DNA of 64,000 nucleotides from Chiua virens (lineage: Eukaryota; Basidiomycota; Agaricomycetes; Boletales; Boletaceae), in the NCBI GenBank assembly GCA_019787685.1, contig JAHNUO010000044.1, forward strand, positions 1-64,000. Reading direction: 5' to 3'. Both the position numbers and the translations under genes were made by a program. Shown here in pieces: positions 1 through 11,689 of the stretch. The notes beneath the pieces were generated by a model, which did not search any database, was not told the DNA's origin, and saw only the letters and a program-made list of their open reading frames with translations. The first letter of the stretch is position 1. The number at the start of each line of letters is the position of its first letter.

Positions 1-587
1 GTTCTTCCACCTCGTGCTCCCAATTCTTGCGTTCATTCTCTCGGCGCTCGTTTTCATGACGTTCCATTTCCTCCTGCTCTTGCTTGTGTTCCTCCATCTC
101 CTGGGCCCATTCCTCCCGGACCTTCTGCTGACGCTCCGCCTCTTTGCGCACCCTGCGTGCAAGGGATCTCTCGTATTCCTCGGTCTCGCGCGCGCGTTCG
201 TTGGTCTCTTGAGCCCATTCGTACCTCACCCTCTCTTGACGTTCATTCTCCTCCCGAATGCGACGTGCGACCTCCTTTTCATGCCATTCTACTTGAAACT
301 TCCAATTTTCTTCCACAACAGCGTGTTGCTGCTGCTCAAGTCGCCATTCCTCCTTCACAATCCCATGCCCTGCCACTTCTGTTTCCCAGCCACGACGAAT
401 GGCATTCATGTCGCCGGGGTACAGCGGACAGTTGGTAAAGTGCAAGTAAAGGTTGACCGTGACGACAGTAGGGCTAATAACGCCAAGCGCCATATATGAT
501 AAACTTGAATGTATCCCTGGATATCGCACGTTGAGATCTCCCAGGCAATAACGGAGTGATTTCTTCGGATGGTGAACTGACGTGTAC
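1..587 (-). pseudogene. Coiled-coil membrane protein family member, truncated by window edge and frameshifted
   Basis: Read on the minus strand, 1-420 is an open, highly charged Glu/Arg/Gln-rich reading frame with long alternating E/R heptad-like runs, so a long coiled coil. It is preceded by a Cys-containing juxtamembrane part and by a short leader ending in the motif TPLLPGRS. The same architecture occurs at 52919-54111 and 58987-60016: short cytosolic leader, one membrane helix, coiled coil, Cys-rich C-terminal domain. Compared with the copy at 60 kb, this copy lacks one base near 488 and one near 465, inside the membrane-helix codons, so leader and coiled coil are in different frames and the leader frame soon meets a stop. 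No in-frame ATG was found for the leader. The C-terminal domain lies outside the window. Most likely a pseudogene; an assembly error is possible. Function of the family is unknown. Confidence 0.6.
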
Positions 588-1352
588 GAACGGTGGAAGT
601 AACGATGAACAAAGGGTTCGTTCGTGGAGTAGAGAACGTACATATACGGGACCAACGAGCCTGTTGTCGAGTCACTGGACTCAGGTACCTGTTTCCCGAG
701 CGCTTGATACTTGTGTCTGTGACAAAAGGCCATCATAAGATTGAAGTGAATGGCGAAGATGGACGAGCGCCTTTGTGAACTTACCCCGACATTTCCTAAG
801 ACGAGGGACAGTTGATACCGACGTGTGATGAGTTCTCGGCGAGGAAATGTGTAGCTCGCGCTGAAAAAGCACCCTCTGCAACTTGAGAGCGCGTTGGATG
901 GCTTTTCAGTGGGAGCGCCTCGAGTGGAGATCCTCCAAGGTCTTAGTCAAGTTGCTACTGAAACCTCATGGCCACTTGAGGGCAGCCATTCGAGTCGCTC
1001 ACACACTGATGGCCTGTTCCGATTGCGGCCCTCGGCTCCGAGTCCCCTATCAAACACGCGATACCAGGCATGCCCCAACTTGTACTAGTCTTCGAAGATA
1101 TATTTCGCAGGCAACACGTTGCGTCGATTCCGTTTGCATTATCATGATGGAACGGGGTGACGACGTCTCAGGCTCTGTGATACTCCAAGTCACTCCGGCT
1201 CCGAGTCTGAGGTTCTGCCTGCTGGTTTCCGGTGGATACCTTTCGCTTGCTTTTGACTGGGAGTCACCCTCTAAGTACCTCGCGGTTAGATAGTTGAGGC
1301 CGAGTTCCTTGGACTATTAGCACCCATATCAACGGGCGCATTAGTAATACTC
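243..1352. repeat. Direct segmental repeat, copy A (partner at 59671-60812)
   Basis: From about 243 to 1352 the sequence matches 59671-60812 in the same orientation with scattered substitutions and small indels. The pair covers the N-terminal part of a coiled-coil membrane-protein gene and about 0.75 kb upstream of it. Shared stretches include the segment beginning ggttagatagttg near 1286 and its partner near 60735. The right copy carries an extra stretch of about 35 bp (about 60692-60732). The repeats are about 59 kb apart. Confidence 0.85.
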
Positions 1353-3460
1353 GCTGCATCAATCCATCGCATCTTCGCTAGACGGATGGAAACACATAGC
1401 CCACGAGGGTACCGAGAATGCAACCCTGACTCGGAGTCTACCTGGATCTCGCGGATTCTACTCTGCTGTGCTAAGTCTTTTGGCACAAGCCCGAAAACGT
1501 TGTGCTTACCATCACAGGAGGCCCGCCGGTGCTCGCGGACTTCCGTTGGGATGTTTCATCCGCTGGCGGTAGCGCCACAGAAAGTCCTTCGCCGGTGTTC
1601 GCCGATTGGGGCGTCCTGTCCGCTGTTGGTGGTGGTGGCTAATGCAATGTCAAATTTCACGATACGACAGGAAAGGGACGCACTGGAGCTGCGCCTCGTG
1701 TCTTTAGCGCTTAGGCGTCACAACATGTGCAGTGAACCCGTGATCATTTCCAGGAGATCGCCATGGGACGTGTAGCTGCCTGCCATAGCACTCGGTTGAC
1801 GATCACCACCTCATTAGCTAGGCCAACCCAGAACCTACTACACAACATACATCATAGGACCTCTTGATGACTTCTCAGGGGTCGCAGGGAGTCGTTGGAA
1901 TGCAAATTGGTGGCCTGAAAAGCGGGCTTGGTATTCGGGTAATGCGTTCTGCAAGCGAGTAGCATGCTGCCCGGCCATTGGCAGAACTTGAACTGCGAGG
2001 GTCCCACTGCGTTCGTCTTGCATTGGTACATGTTCCGCAAAGTGGCTGTTATCCACCGCAGCAGGGACGTCGCTGGCATGCAGGCGGATCTGAGGTTGGC
2101 CAATGCGTCGTGCACATGTTGGAATTGACGTCCATAACGAAGCGAACCAAGACCGTAATGCGGATGCGATGCGTCCCACGGACAGGCGGAAGCGACGAAC
2201 AAATGACAACACGAAGCAAAACAGGCGTGAGTTCGTTCCAGACGACATCGACGAGCGGATAACTTGAAGCTCCACTCCTAGGCCTGGCGTCCTTCGGTTC
2301 AGTAAGAATCTCCCTGTTCGCCTTCTAAGCACGCGCGCATGCCACGCACAACGACCAAGTCCGCTAAAACTGCGCCAGCATGGTCGCCTGGGCGCCAATC
2401 AAAAGACTGGGACGACGCACTGGCCGGTGTGTCATGCGGAGATGTCCGCTGGGCACCAATAAGCGAATGGGATCTGGGCGAGACTTGAACATACCGATGC
2501 GGATCATCGTAGACAAGTGGAAGGACTTTGTACATGTCTTGCCAGGTACTACCACACGCATGAACAGTTTGATATGGGCTATGCCCGCAGGACTATAAAC
2601 AATGCAATCAAAACGAAAGAAAAAGTGAAAGGACGGAAGGGTTCATGCTGAAGGCAAGGAAGGGCAATGACGATGTCCGAACTGGAACTGTAGCCTGAAC
2701 AGATAAAACGGTCTGGCATTGCGCAACGAGGTCGAACTTGAGCTCAGTTCGAGCTAATCGCCCAATGCTGAAACCGTCAGTTGAATACAGGATGAAGTTC
2801 GGGACACGTTCGACATGGCGTGTGGCATCGCAGATAGCAGTAATACTGGACTGACTGTCGGAGGAGATCATTGACGCAGTGACAGGTCAAATGTTGACGT
2901 CGCAAGCGGAGCTAACCAAACAGAGTCATTATAGAGAACCTACAAGTCAAAAGGGAGCGTGAAAATGTGCCGATCAAAGATGGAACGCAAGTGTCCGTTC
3001 AAGGGAGGATTCAACTGCAGGTTCACAATCGAGGCGAGTATAGAGTCAACTTGGCTGGACGGTCTTCCTTGGGATTGGATGTTTGAGGTTCGACAAGTTC
3101 TGGCGATTTGGTTTCGACGTGGGTTCCGTGTCAGTCAAGGGTATTGGGACGACGATGACAAACGCGGAGGTAACGCGGTGATATGACGAAGAGATGAGCA
3201 CACGTGTGTTAAGGGCAAAGGGTAGCTGCGAGTCAAGGGGACGCACTCATTCTTGGAGTCGCACTCTCAGATCTACTGACAATGTTTGCCAGATTGCGTC
3301 AACGATTAATACTGGCACAGGGAAAAGGTGAGTAAACGGACAGGACAATTAAAAGAATGATATCGACAAGATAGAAGAGCCGAACAATGGCAGTAGCGAG
3401 TCCAGCAAGGGCAAGCAAGAGGAAGAGAGAGCGAGTCGAGATCGACAAGGGGCGACGCTG
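1353..3460. other. Intergenic stretch without a recognised gene
   Basis: Open frames exist on both strands (for example 1838-2398 minus and 2380-2598 plus), but none shows a recognisable domain, conserved motif or coherent exon structure. It may contain decayed repeats, which I could not identify. Confidence 0.5.
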
Positions 3461-5792
3461 ATGGGAATCCCTCCAAATTGGGCCTTTACTGCCATTCTGG
3501 AGATTGGTGCTGCGTCGAACGAGGGAAATCAAAGGGAAGAGAGGCTGAGCTGGCTGAGCCTAGACGGTGAAGACGAGGTTACCGAAAGGGCGATGGTACT
3601 GACAGGGGCCTCTACTGCAAAGGTAATCGAAATTGACGGCAGGGACTTGTATTCAGCCGTGTTCATGGCAGATGGGAAACACGTTTTGGCTGGTGGAAAA
3701 GCAGGGAAGATTCAATGCTGGCGAGTTGCGGATGGGGAGGAAGAAGGGAAAGCGATGGATGTAGGGAATTGGGTCAACGACATTGCGGTCTCGGGGGATG
3801 GCAAGTGGATTGTGTGTGTTGGGGGAACAGATAAAGGAATTGCAAGGGTGTTTGATACGAAGAACCGAAAAATGGTGAGAGTGTTGAAGGGACACGCGAG
3901 GGAAATCTGGGCGGTCAATGTCTCGCCGGATGGGACGAAAATCGTGACTGGATCGGGTGACTGGACAGCTCGAGTTTGGTTGCTCTCGACGGGCAAGGAA
4001 CTGCAACGATTCGGGCACAACTTTTGGGTGGCCGCAGCAAAGTTTTCACCGAACGGGCTTTTGTTCGTGACAGCGACGCGGTTTCGCGATTCTGTTCGAA
4101 TCTACGACTCTAACGATGGACGACTCCTCGCCAATTTCAAGATCGAAGTCAGTTCAGGGCGCAATCAGTCTGTTGCGTGACATCGCGACAATAAACATCT
4201 CTTCGTTGCATCTTGAGACGGCCACATTCACCATCTCGACGCGTCCACCGGAAACACGCTCTCGAATTGGCGCATTTATGCCAACAGTTACCCCCAGTGC
4301 ATAGCCTTGGCAAGCGACAGCACATACATCGCTGCTTCCGCTGCTTCGTCTGTGTCTTTGTGGGATGCAGTGACGCATGCACAACTCGGGTCTCCCATCA
4401 AACACGCCTGCGCTGTCGAATCCTTGGCTCTATCTCCAAATCATTTCTTGGTGGCGAGTGCGCTCAACACCATCACGTTAAGGGATTTGTCCAGCCTTCT
4501 CCCTGCTCGTTATTGGGACGGCGTGAGTGCACCTCTTCAAATAATGGCATGGCTTTCCTCATCACAACCAAAGGACTCCCGTGATCTCTACAACAAGCTT
4601 ACGGACGCCCGGAATCGCTATGAAAAGCAGTTATACCATCTTCGAGTTGCCACTCTTGCTGCTGAACTGGACCGCCGGAAGCGTTCAGTTGCCGTTAGGA
4701 CTGAAAAGCTTGCTGCCGTGCGCCGAGAGCTCGACCGATTCCCAGATGTGTCACGCGAGATCCTTTCCGCGCGCCACGACCTTAGGACCTTTGAAGCCCG
4801 CATCCACGAGATGCATCAACAATACGAGGTCCAGCTGAGGGAGATCAACTCGAGTGTTACATAAGGTCAACCCGAATCACCTCCCATTCAGCATTCCGTC
4901 GCCGACTCCGATATCTATGCCGAGAAGGCGCTCATCCGCGCCCTCGAAAGCTTTAACACGCATATTCGACGGACCTCGATATCGATATCCACGTATCTCA
5001 TTCACCATATTCAGTCTCCTGATGCTCCGGAACAATCGTCCGCGGCACGACGTGCCTCCATGTCTATCCCTTAGCCTTTCGTGGACCGCTTACGGACAAT
5101 GTCTCACCACGATATTGCTTCCCACCTCTCAATCGCGTTTCGAGCCTACCTCACATCCTACTTTTGTCCAATCATTTCCTCGTGGACCACGGATCCACGA
5201 ATAGACGATCACTTTGGCGCAATGTATGGACGTTTGCTCAGGTCAGGTAAGCGGTCTATTCGCAAGTGCTATTGACTGTCGCTAATGATACCAACAGAAT
5301 CCCAGACCTTTGCTGCCAGCTGGCGCTCGCTGACGCACACCAACATACCCGAGTGCACCAGCGAGGTGTCTGACATCCTCGTCTCGCGTGCCATACAAGG
5401 TCTCGCCGACATCGCCGTCACAGCTGACTGTGCCGCTTCGACTTCCGACACAGCGTCCAAGTTGGCTCCCAAGTTTTGGAACAATATCTTCTTCCATGGT
5501 CGCCACCGCCGAAAAGCTCAGGGAATTGATCGGAGAAGCGGTCAACGCCGATTACAAAGTTATCCTGGCTCGTCCTCCGCAGACATTCGACGAGACTTCT
5601 ATGGTAGTGGATTCCGATAGGGGAATACCGATCGGAAGGGCAAAGGGCAAGAAAGTCCTGTGCACCACACGTTTGGGGCTGATAAAGGAGGTCGTCCAAG
5701 AGCCGCCAAATCCGGGGCCGAGTGCTAATATTTCGACGATGTCGACACTGCTCAAAACCTCGGTTGTTCTACAGGAACACAGGTGGGACTGA
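3461..5792 (+). pseudogene. WD40-repeat plus coiled-coil protein gene, decayed
   Basis: The first 239 codons from the ATG at 3461 encode WD40 blades, visible as repeated GH-(x)n-D-(x)n-W/R-V-(W/Y)-D/L patterns such as the blade ending IARVFDTKNRKM and the next ending WTARVWLLSTGKEL. Reading on in the same frame the blades continue, but a TGA at 4178-4180 and another TGA about 45 bases later interrupt them. After the last blade (VSLWDAVTHAQLG, about 4350-4390) a charged coiled coil follows (about 4590-4860). It ends at a TAA at 4862-4864, beyond which the same frame stays coding-like (alpha-helical, charged) with a further TAG at 5072-5074. A plausible intron removes about 5249-5298. Near 5490 coding character moves to another frame. 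Four stops and one shift point to a pseudogene. The two WD40 stops lie inside a blade with no gap for an intron. Role unknown. Confidence 0.65.
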
Positions 5793-7539
5793 TTTCTGCG
5801 TCTCTCCGAGTCATCACTGCGTTCACCTCTATATTGCGAACGATCGCTTCGAAGTACTACTTGTACAGGTTTGCGCTTGGACTGCAATGTAGTCTGCATT
5901 GATGATCACGTAGTTGCATCGTGTAAACACATCATAAAACAGAACCACGATTAGTGCGACCCATACCCGAGATCTTCAACGCACGCATCCTCTGATAGCC
6001 CCGCCATCACTTACTCCCAAAAAACAAATCCAATGCTAGTTTTTTGCTTCAGATGGTTTCCATTCCTGGAGCAAGATGATACCCATCGTCGACGTACGTC
6101 ACAAGGTGTGGGCTCGCCATCGATAATAAAGAGGGACACTGACGACGTACATGCCAGTGAGATCATGGCAGAACATGATGTTTCGCGGAGGGTGCAAGCA
6201 AGCTAATGTACAGGTCCAAACCGCGGTACTGAAAAAGGGAATCCATTTCCGGCGGTGGCGCCGCGCGACCAACCCAACGACATATACAGCTCTCGTTTCA
6301 CTTGGCTCATACGTATAACGTCGCCAAACAACCGTGTTAGATCCGTCACTGCTCGTGGCACATCGCGAGCGCTGCTTGTCATAGCTAACAGGTTAAGCAG
6401 GAACCTCAGTGTGTGATGCGGTCGCTCTCGAACTGTTATTCAATGTTCTGCCTTCTCATAGAATCCCCGCCTTATGTAGCGAACGACGCCAAATCCTGGG
6501 TTCAGGGTCCTTGAAAACAAATTCGAGTTAGTTTCTGTTTTTGACGCAAGATGATCATGCTACACGAGTGCCACAGGGTCTACGAGTCTGGGAGTAGGCG
6601 CTCCAAAACGCCTTATCTGTTTGTCCTCAAACACTGACACTATTACCATAGATCGTCTAAAGCAACAGGACGAATGCGTGCTGACAGTTTATCATCAGGT
6701 ATCAAGATGATCCACATCACGAACCGTGACATTGTTAACCTCTGTCATGTTCAAGCCAGACGGTATTTCTTGGGGCAGACCGGGAGGGTGGACGGAGAGG
6801 TTCAGATCTCAGAGTGCTTGGCTCGTCATGATCGATTGTTATCGGGGGGAGAGAATGTGTGTATGTTCAGAAGGGTATGTTGGTGTTCAGGTTGTGCGTT
6901 AAGAATGCGGGGAGAAGAGAATCCTACGTGACAGGTAAAGGTAAAGAGGATCATTCAACAAGGTTCGCCCAATATCGAATTCGAACGATCAACTGACTTG
7001 AGAAGAAAACCAAACAATTTGTCACAGAAGTGGGGTCGCCGCAGCAGTTGGATGGTCGTGGTCAGTGATGTGTGCATGTGAATAACAGTCGAGGGACACT
7101 TTCCTTGGTCATCCCATACGCCAACCAGGAGTCAAATGGCGAAATTCTCTCAATGATCTAGATCACGGCAATCAATTGATGTCGAACTAGATGCAAAAAA
7201 GGCACAATTTGATCGTTCATGCCAGGTGATTTCCGAAGTAAAAACGGCCAGCAAACATGGTCTAGACGAGGTCGAGTCAGGTCGCGACGTACACGTGCAC
7301 ACGAAACAGGGTGCACTCAGGCTCCATCATGCATCAAGATGCGAAAAAAGAAGTGCTCGTAATTGATGAATTCCGCAGCTAGCATGCCTGTATGCAGTTG
7401 TGTGTTCGCGGTTATCACCACACTTTGGAGCTATGCGATGACGGTCACAACAGAGGCCGATGTGCAAACACCATCAAACAGGACTAGATAAAAGGAGGCC
7501 AGACATTGATACTCATTATCATCAAGAAATATCATCATC
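5793..7539. other. Intergenic stretch, nothing recognised
   Basis: No open frame with recognisable protein features, no tRNA-like structure and no clear terminal repeats. The end of this interval is the promoter of the small gene at 7540; an AT-rich gataaaagg at 7487-7495 could serve as its TATA element. Confidence 0.5.
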
Positions 7540-7757
7540 ATGAACGATGTACGTACTCTTCTCGGTGCACTTGGGCGATCCCCAGCGTTGACGATGCTAC
7601 CCACAGATCACCTCCATCCCCCTTAACCAAGCCAACTGTGGTAATGCTAATTGCAACTGCGGTGCTTCGTGCGTGTTGTCGGGACCATTGTACGGTCTCT
7701 TTGTTGATTCCTTTTTTCAGCTGCCAATGTCAACAAGGGCAATGCAAATGCGGCTGA
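7540..7757 (+). CDS. Metallothionein-like small Cys-rich peptide, divergent member (35 aa)
   Basis: Three exons: 7540-7548, 7607-7668 and 7721-7757. Both introns are GT-AG (58 and 52 nt), and intron phases (0, then 2) match the five related genes downstream. The 35-residue product begins MNDITSIPLNQA and carries 7 Cys in the pattern C-x4-C-x-C-x3-C-x-C-x4-C-x-C, ending CKCG. Dense CxC motifs, no aromatic residues in the Cys region and very small size are typical of fungal copper/zinc/silver metallothioneins, which bind metal through thiolates in the cytosol. The first Cys pair of the other members is single here, and Gln/Asn replace Ser/Thr spacers, so this copy diverged early. An MFS transporter gene starts 367 bp downstream on the same strand. 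The bound metal cannot be read from the sequence. Confidence 0.8.
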
Positions 7758-8124
7758 TTCCATGCAGTGATCCCAACTTGAACTTGAAAGTAATGCTGTT
7801 TCGTCCAAGTGTACTTTCATCGTTGCATCTGTGTATTGAATGACATGAACATCGATAAACATTGGGTTCAGTTCAGCTCAGAATCCAGGTTGCTCTAAGT
7901 GAAAGTGTTGGTTCAGCTTGAAATCGCGTCCGTGAGAAAAAATGGGATCCCGGCCTACTTATGACGTCCAACTCAGCATTGAAGAGAGCGCACTAGCACT
8001 GGCAACTCAGAAGCGAGCACGATGCGACAACGTGGCTGGTCAAATATCACTGTGGACAACACACTACCCTAGAACCCAGTGATTCCAACGTCTAAATATT
8101 TGAACTTGTCTCCCAAGTCACTCC

Positions 8125-10031
8125 ATGATTAGGATGGGTCCCGACCATACCAACAGCCTCGATGGCATCGATGCGCCGAACGAGTCAACGCGGCTCTTAC
8201 AAGGCGAGGATGAGGAGAGGACCCTCTCCACTGAAAGCCCCGGGGCCAATCCGTTGAGCGCAAAACCATTGCCAACGCCTCTCCCCAAAGCCCAACTTGG
8301 TGCCCTCATCGCAGTCCGTATCGCAGACCCCATCGCATACCAGCAGATCTTCCCCTACGTCAACCAATTCCTTGCAGATCTGCGGATAGCTGAACCGGAC
8401 CAAGTAGGGTTCTATAGCGGGTTGGTCGTACGTCCTTGGATTGTTTCATCGCAAGACGTATCTATTAACCTTCCCTTGCCCCGAATGCTAGGAAAGCGCA
8501 TACTCACTCGCACAAGTGCTTTCTGTGTATCAGTGGGGGAAAATATCAGGTCGGTACACACTAGGTCCGTCTGTTGTCGGTATATGCGTGCTCACGAAGG
8601 ATTCATACAAGATATCATCGGTCGGCGCCCTGTCGTGTTTATTGGTCTTGTCGGAATTGCAGTGACGACCACGACGTTTGGCTTATCCACGACGTTTACC
8701 GGCATCGTTGCATCGAGATTCTTTGGTCAGTTTTACTTTTTCTCTCTCGTCGCCTGCCCGTTTCATCTCTGGACGTTGAATTCGTAGGTGGGTTAGTCTC
8801 GGGAAACGTGGCCGTCATTCACTCTATCCTGGGGGAGATTACGGACGATACCAATCAAGACTTCGCAGTGCCGATCTACAGCCTCTCGTGGCCAACAGGC
8901 ACTATTATCGGGTTTGTCTCAACTTTTCTTGGTATCCGAGCAGAAGGGTGATTCCGTTGCCGTAGACCGCTCATTGGCGGAATGCTGGCGAATGCTGCGA
9001 CACGATACCCGCGACACTTTTCCTGGCCTATCTTTGTGAAACATCCGTACCTCCCTCCCTGCATTGTCAGTGCTGCGTGTGCGCTCCTTGGGGCGAGCTT
9101 AGGATATATGCTCATAAAAGAGGTAGGCTTCAAGAGGGAAATAGAGGGAAAATGGGCTGGGCTGACGACGTATCTTTATGTTCGTAGACTCTTCCGAGTA
9201 AACGGAAAGATGGCCACTCCGGTGCTCGTACTTTGTCGGCTGCAGAATCACATAACAACGCGGATTCGAGCTACGCTGAAAATACCAGTGTGATGGCTCT
9301 CCTCTCGATCCCCGCTATACGAGCGTTGACGATATCTGGCTTCGCACTGAGTTTTCTGAATCTTTCATTCGACGTCGTGTTTACCCTCTTTTGCTACTCG
9401 CCGTTGGATGCAGGCGGTTTAGGACTCGAGGTGAGGGTGGAATCTGTTGGGCTTGTTGTCGCCTGACAGTTTTTCTCATGGTCGTTTTCCTGTGCAGCCG
9501 GCAGTGATTGGGGATGTGTTCGCATCAGCGGGATTGTTGTCCGTCTTCCTCCGGCTCTTCGCTATGCCCTACATCCTGCGGCATTTCGACTACGCCAAGA
9601 CGTACAATGTTTGCATGTACATCTGGCCCGTCACTTTTATCCTCCTTCCGCCCCTCAACTTCATCGCCCGCGCTAACGCACCCTCCGCATCCGCATCCGC
9701 ATTGATGTGGACTGGTCTCCTAGTCGTCTTTTCACTTTCCAAAGTCGCTGCCATCCCACACACCTTGAGCATGCTTCTTATTAAACAGCATGCTCCCTCT
9801 CCAAGTGCACTTGGTCGGAGCAACGGGCTTGTGCAATTTGCGATGTGCATCGCACGTGCAGTGGCGCCGATCATGGTGAGTACCCTGTTCACGGGGATCA
9901 ACGGGATAGAGTGGGTGCAGAGACATGAGTTGGGGTGGATATGGGTGGTGGTGATGGTTGTTGGGGCAGTTTTGGGGGCAGGGGTGACCAGACGGATTGG
10001 GTCTGGAACGGGCTCGATCAATAGACTATAG
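8125..10031 (+). CDS. MFS transporter, zinc-induced-facilitator-like (DHA1-type), paralogue 1
   Basis: Seven exons join in frame (8125-8427, 8492-8549, 8612-8725, 8788-8911, 8966-9122, 9188-9430, 9498-10031) into 510 residues, about 12 hydrophobic segments. The N-terminus is acidic with ESTRLLQGEDEE, then PLPKAQLGAL leads into helix 1 with DPIAYQQIFPYVNQ. The loop 2-3 signature reads GKISDIIGRRPV, followed by a Gly-rich helix ending in GNVAVIHSILGEITDDTNQ. The C-terminal half has GRSNGLVQFAMCIARA. These features fit the ZIFL-like branch of the major facilitator superfamily, which exports zinc, potassium or organic compounds in plants; fungal substrates are mostly unknown. It lies between metallothionein-like genes and has a paralogue at 15420. 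The central loop (about residues 255-290) is variable and hydrophilic. No lesions seen. A plasma or vacuolar membrane location is inferred. Confidence 0.88.
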
Positions 10032-10894
10032 TGCCCTGTAAACATGCCTAGGGGACTCCTAGGTTTGAAGCTTGACTATCATAATTACAATCTGCAAGGA
10101 TGAAACCTCAAAACCTCATCATTCATCGTTACAGACTCCCAATTGGTGCTGCAACCGAAAGTCATGTCAGCTTTCCCTTGCATGAATCTCCAAGTTGAAA
10201 GTGATCACATTTTGCAGCATGAGGTCAGAGCTCCGTATCTGGCGATCTATTCCCAAGCGGTCGTGGTCAGACCGGGGGAACTACGGAGCTCTACAATAAA
10301 CATGATCCAGATCGCCGACGGCGCGGTCTATTGAATACCATGGATCGCTTGAAAAGTTCATCGTTGATGTCCACCTCCACACAAGCTTTGTGAGCATGCA
10401 TACCAAAGCGACTCGGAGACAGAAGTTGGGCACGGGTAAGAGCTTCAAGTTTGACTCGGATCGGTCCACCATCAGTTCGAATTATGTGGTGGACAGAGCA
10501 GAGCACCAGTTCAGTGGTTCGAAATTGTGGAACGAGGTGGCAGATTTGTACATTCAGTTGGAGGTCGACTCTCAATGGGGTCGTCACTACCGTACTGCCC
10601 TGGCTCAGGTGGGCTGTAGGCTTCGTCCACTCGAATGCATCTGCCCCACGTCCTATTGGCCGGGGTAATTGGCCAGCCGGCTCGCCCTGTACTAGGTCAA
10701 CAAACTGTCTTCCTGCCTTGTGAAAGACTGAAAGTATCTCCTGTGATACCGTCAACTCAACAAATCGGAAGTGACGTCCAACTGAATCTAGTTGTTAGTA
10801 TTGAGAGTGGGAAGAAGCCATGATGGGTAGAATGTAGGTGGACATTGACAATGTTCCTAACTCCAGATGAGTTCAAGACAAAAATAAAATAAAT
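10032..10894. other. Intergenic stretch downstream of MFS gene 1
   Basis: No convincing coding potential; the open frames on both strands lack recognisable features. The right end holds the T-rich terminator region of the U6 gene that is transcribed leftward. Confidence 0.5.
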
Positions 10895-10950
10895 ATTGAG
10901 ACCCGTAGGTCTACCACTCCGGAAAAGCGTGTCATCCTTGTGCAGGGGCC

Positions 10951-10982
<32 letters not shown>

Positions 10983-11008
10983 TCGTATGCAACCCCGAAG
11001 GGTGCAAT
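10895..11008 (-). ncRNA. U6 spliceosomal snRNA
   Basis: On the minus strand the segment contains the near-invariant U6 core: AATTGGAACGATACAGAGAA followed by GATTAGCATGGCCCCTGCAC and AAGGATGACACGC. It includes the ACAGAGA box, which pairs with the 5' splice site, and the AGC triad of the catalytic centre. The 5' end forms the expected stem-loop (TGCACCC, loop TTCG, GGGTTGCA with one bulge). The 3' tail diverges from animal U6, which is normal in fungi, and contains a short perfect hairpin (AGACC / GGTCT). It ends in T-rich sequence (TTTATTTTATTTTT) that can serve as a Pol III terminator near 10880-10890. The U6 RNA pairs with U4 and U2 in the spliceosome. Exact ends are estimated. A pseudogene copy is possible but the core has no damage. 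Confidence 0.88.
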
Positions 11009-11689
11009 CTATAATGGAAGTTGGAGTTGGCGGTGAACACACTTTTGCTTTATCCTGGGGAGGCCTCAGCGAAGAATTTCCTTGTTTGGTGCACGCTACG
11101 AATCTAGCGAATTGTGGCTGTGACTCAAAAACGACTGGTGGTTCAAGTTATTTGCAGCCGAGTCAGCAGAAATATTATCTCCATCTCGTGTCGAATTGTT
11201 TGATGGTTCCCAATGTCGCTGAGTTCCCATGAATCTCGCGATATTCTTTCAATGCTCTACACAATCTATCAATCGGCCATCACAGCAGTGGCATGTCACC
11301 GATGGATCTGGATATCAGTGAGTACGAGTCGTTGTGCGCTGGCATCGTACTCTCTTGGCATCACGTATGAAACCTCCTCATATGAAGTCTATTGATATTG
11401 CTTCGGGGGTGTTCTGTTCTCGCACAGCCGTATATAAGTTAAGTGATCTCGGATCTTTCTCCATATACCTGTATTTATTGACTTCATGCACGGACGCTGT
11501 GCCATGGCTACATGTGAAATTGTCGTCGTGATCGACCTAGAGTAGGACCATGTTAGGGTAATGGCACGCGCCCTGCACCCCTTTCTACATTTCTAGTTAG
11601 AAGATACCGTCATCCATACGACCTTTCCATCCACTGGAGCAATCCACTCACATCGAATCAACTTGTTCTATCATCTCACATACAGCATC
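11009..11689. repeat. Upstream segment of the broken metallothionein copy; inverted repeat of about 24890-25310
   Basis: About 11210-11610 is homologous, in inverted orientation, to about 24890-25310: both share the stretches with ctgtatttattgacttcatgc, ccatggctacatgtgaaa and tctagttagaagatacc (with mismatches). Here the homology ends abruptly about 80 bp before the ATG at 11690, so the proximal promoter with its TATA box, present in related copies, is missing. No protein-coding gene seen. Confidence 0.6.

Noticed and set aside
1838..2398. 186-codon minus-strand open frame
   Set aside because: No motif, Arg/Ser-rich random composition and overlapping open frames in other phases; probably not a gene.
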